This document shows, one piece after another, positions 63,694 to 64,000 of a stretch of DNA of 64,000 nt; the stretch's first letter is position 1; the number at the start of each line of letters is the position of its first letter. Source of the DNA: Desulfonatronum thiosulfatophilum (lineage in GTDB: Bacteria > Desulfobacterota > Desulfovibrionia > Desulfovibrionales > Desulfonatronaceae); assembly GCF_900104215.1 (NCBI RefSeq), contig NZ_FMXO01000019.1:24151-88150 (forward strand), written 5' to 3'. The position numbers and the translations under genes are program-made. The notes beneath the pieces were generated by a model. The model worked only from the letters and a program-made list of their open reading frames with translations. It was not told the DNA's origin and made no database searches.

Positions 63694-64000
63694 CGAGCCT
63701 GAAAAATCCGATATTTTCGTTACAGGATCATCATAGAAGGCTGACGGGTTGTGGTGCCGAAAAACAGCCAAAGCGTAAAAAGGGCAAAAAAGTGTTCGAA
63801 CTTCCGAATCCACTTCCTGAAATTGAATGCCGCGGCAGCCATGAACAGGTTGATCGCGTCGCCGAGAACCCCTTTCAGGTAGTTTCGGGACAAGCGATGA
63901 TCCTGTTTCAGGTGACCAATTATCGGCTCTATTCCTGCTCTACGGCGAAAACGCTCACGGGCGATCCGCCGTTGATAGGGGCTATCGCTTTTCTTCGGAC
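63694..64000 (-). mobile_element. IS5-type insertion sequence, right part cut by the window end
   Basis: The left boundary is set by homology to the 23.9 kb fragment, which ends at the same CGAGCC motif. The element contains the end of a transposase gene on the minus strand and about 26 bases of terminal sequence beyond its stop. The rest lies outside the window. Confidence 0.8.
63720..64000 (-). CDS. IS5-family transposase, C-terminal part
   Basis: Ninety-three codons are visible without an internal stop. They include the DDE-domain end RRRAGIEPIIGHLKQDH, with the catalytic Glu, then LSRNYLKGVLGDAINLF and AAAAFNFRKWIRKF, typical of IS5-group DDE transposases. The stop codon is TAA at 63720-63722. 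Whether the gene is intact upstream cannot be told. Confidence 0.88.
   Translation of the reverse strand, partial: PKKSDSPYQRRIARERFRRRAGIEPIIGHLKQDHRLSRNYLKGVLGDAINLFMAAAAFNFRKWIRKFEHFFALFTLWLFFGTTTRQPSMMIL

Noticed and set aside
1..64000. CRISPR arrays, tRNA or rRNA genes, riboswitches
   Set aside because: I saw no regularly spaced repeats, no cloverleaf-like sequence and no known riboswitch core on reading both strands; short ones could still be missed by eye.

Overview
The window looks like a chromosome segment of a mesophilic, medium-to-high-GC deltaproteobacterium, most likely a sulfate reducer of the Desulfovibrionales type. This is an inference from gene families only: MucR-type zinc-finger regulators, NIL-domain ferredoxins, MTH1187 thiamine-binding proteins and an exosortase/PEP-CTERM locus together. 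No rRNA or tRNA gene was seen.

About 1-34 kb is one long plus-strand exopolysaccharide (EPS) locus of the XrtA/PEP-CTERM kind. It opens with the 3' end of the exosortase gene, then EpsI, the sensor kinase PrsK, a VanZ-like protein, the XrtA-type polysaccharide deacetylase, a FemAB-like protein and a DegT aminotransferase. A dense run follows: glycosyltransferases (ten genes between 7 and 34 kb), a PglK-like ABC exporter, an O-antigen ligase/polymerase, two GNAT-like acetyltransferases, a PIG-L deacetylase and two nucleotide-sugar enzymes. One of those is a clear UDP-sulfoquinovose synthase (SQD1/SqdB) homologue, so the polymer or a linked glycolipid may carry a sulfonated sugar. From 21.7 to 28.3 kb the locus holds a secreted lyase-like protein, a DUF2264 protein, a GT61 enzyme and a protein of unknown function; the end of an insertion sequence lies just upstream of the DUF2264 gene.

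About 34-44 kb is the regulatory part: two sigma-54-type response regulators (one is PrsR), a PilZ protein between them, and a large MEDS-PAS-GGDEF-EAL protein. They are followed by a TviC/WbpP-type epimerase and the exosortase-associated FeeM-like acyltransferase. Consensus-like -24/-12 promoters are visible before the PilZ gene, before the one complete PEP-CTERM gene (53-54 kb) and, with a long leader, before the mucR-like gene. This fits a PrsK/PrsR/RpoN regulon linked to c-di-GMP.

About 44-53 kb appears to be an envelope lipid module: a LolA-like protein and an outer-membrane beta-barrel on the plus strand, then on the minus strand an RND/MMPL exporter, a VAO-type flavin oxidase, a GT21 glycosyltransferase and a hexapeptide acyltransferase. 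From 54 to 56 kb the DNA is gene-poor, with nested inverted repeats related to a copy at 38.7 kb. From 56 to 63.4 kb come mucR and a minus-strand set: thiamine-binding protein, a kinase-like protein without ATP-binding boxes, PilZ, NIL-ferredoxin, YbgF, a PLDc_N membrane protein, lspA and ileS. The window ends inside an IS5-type transposase whose terminal 100 bases match the fragment at 23.9 kb.
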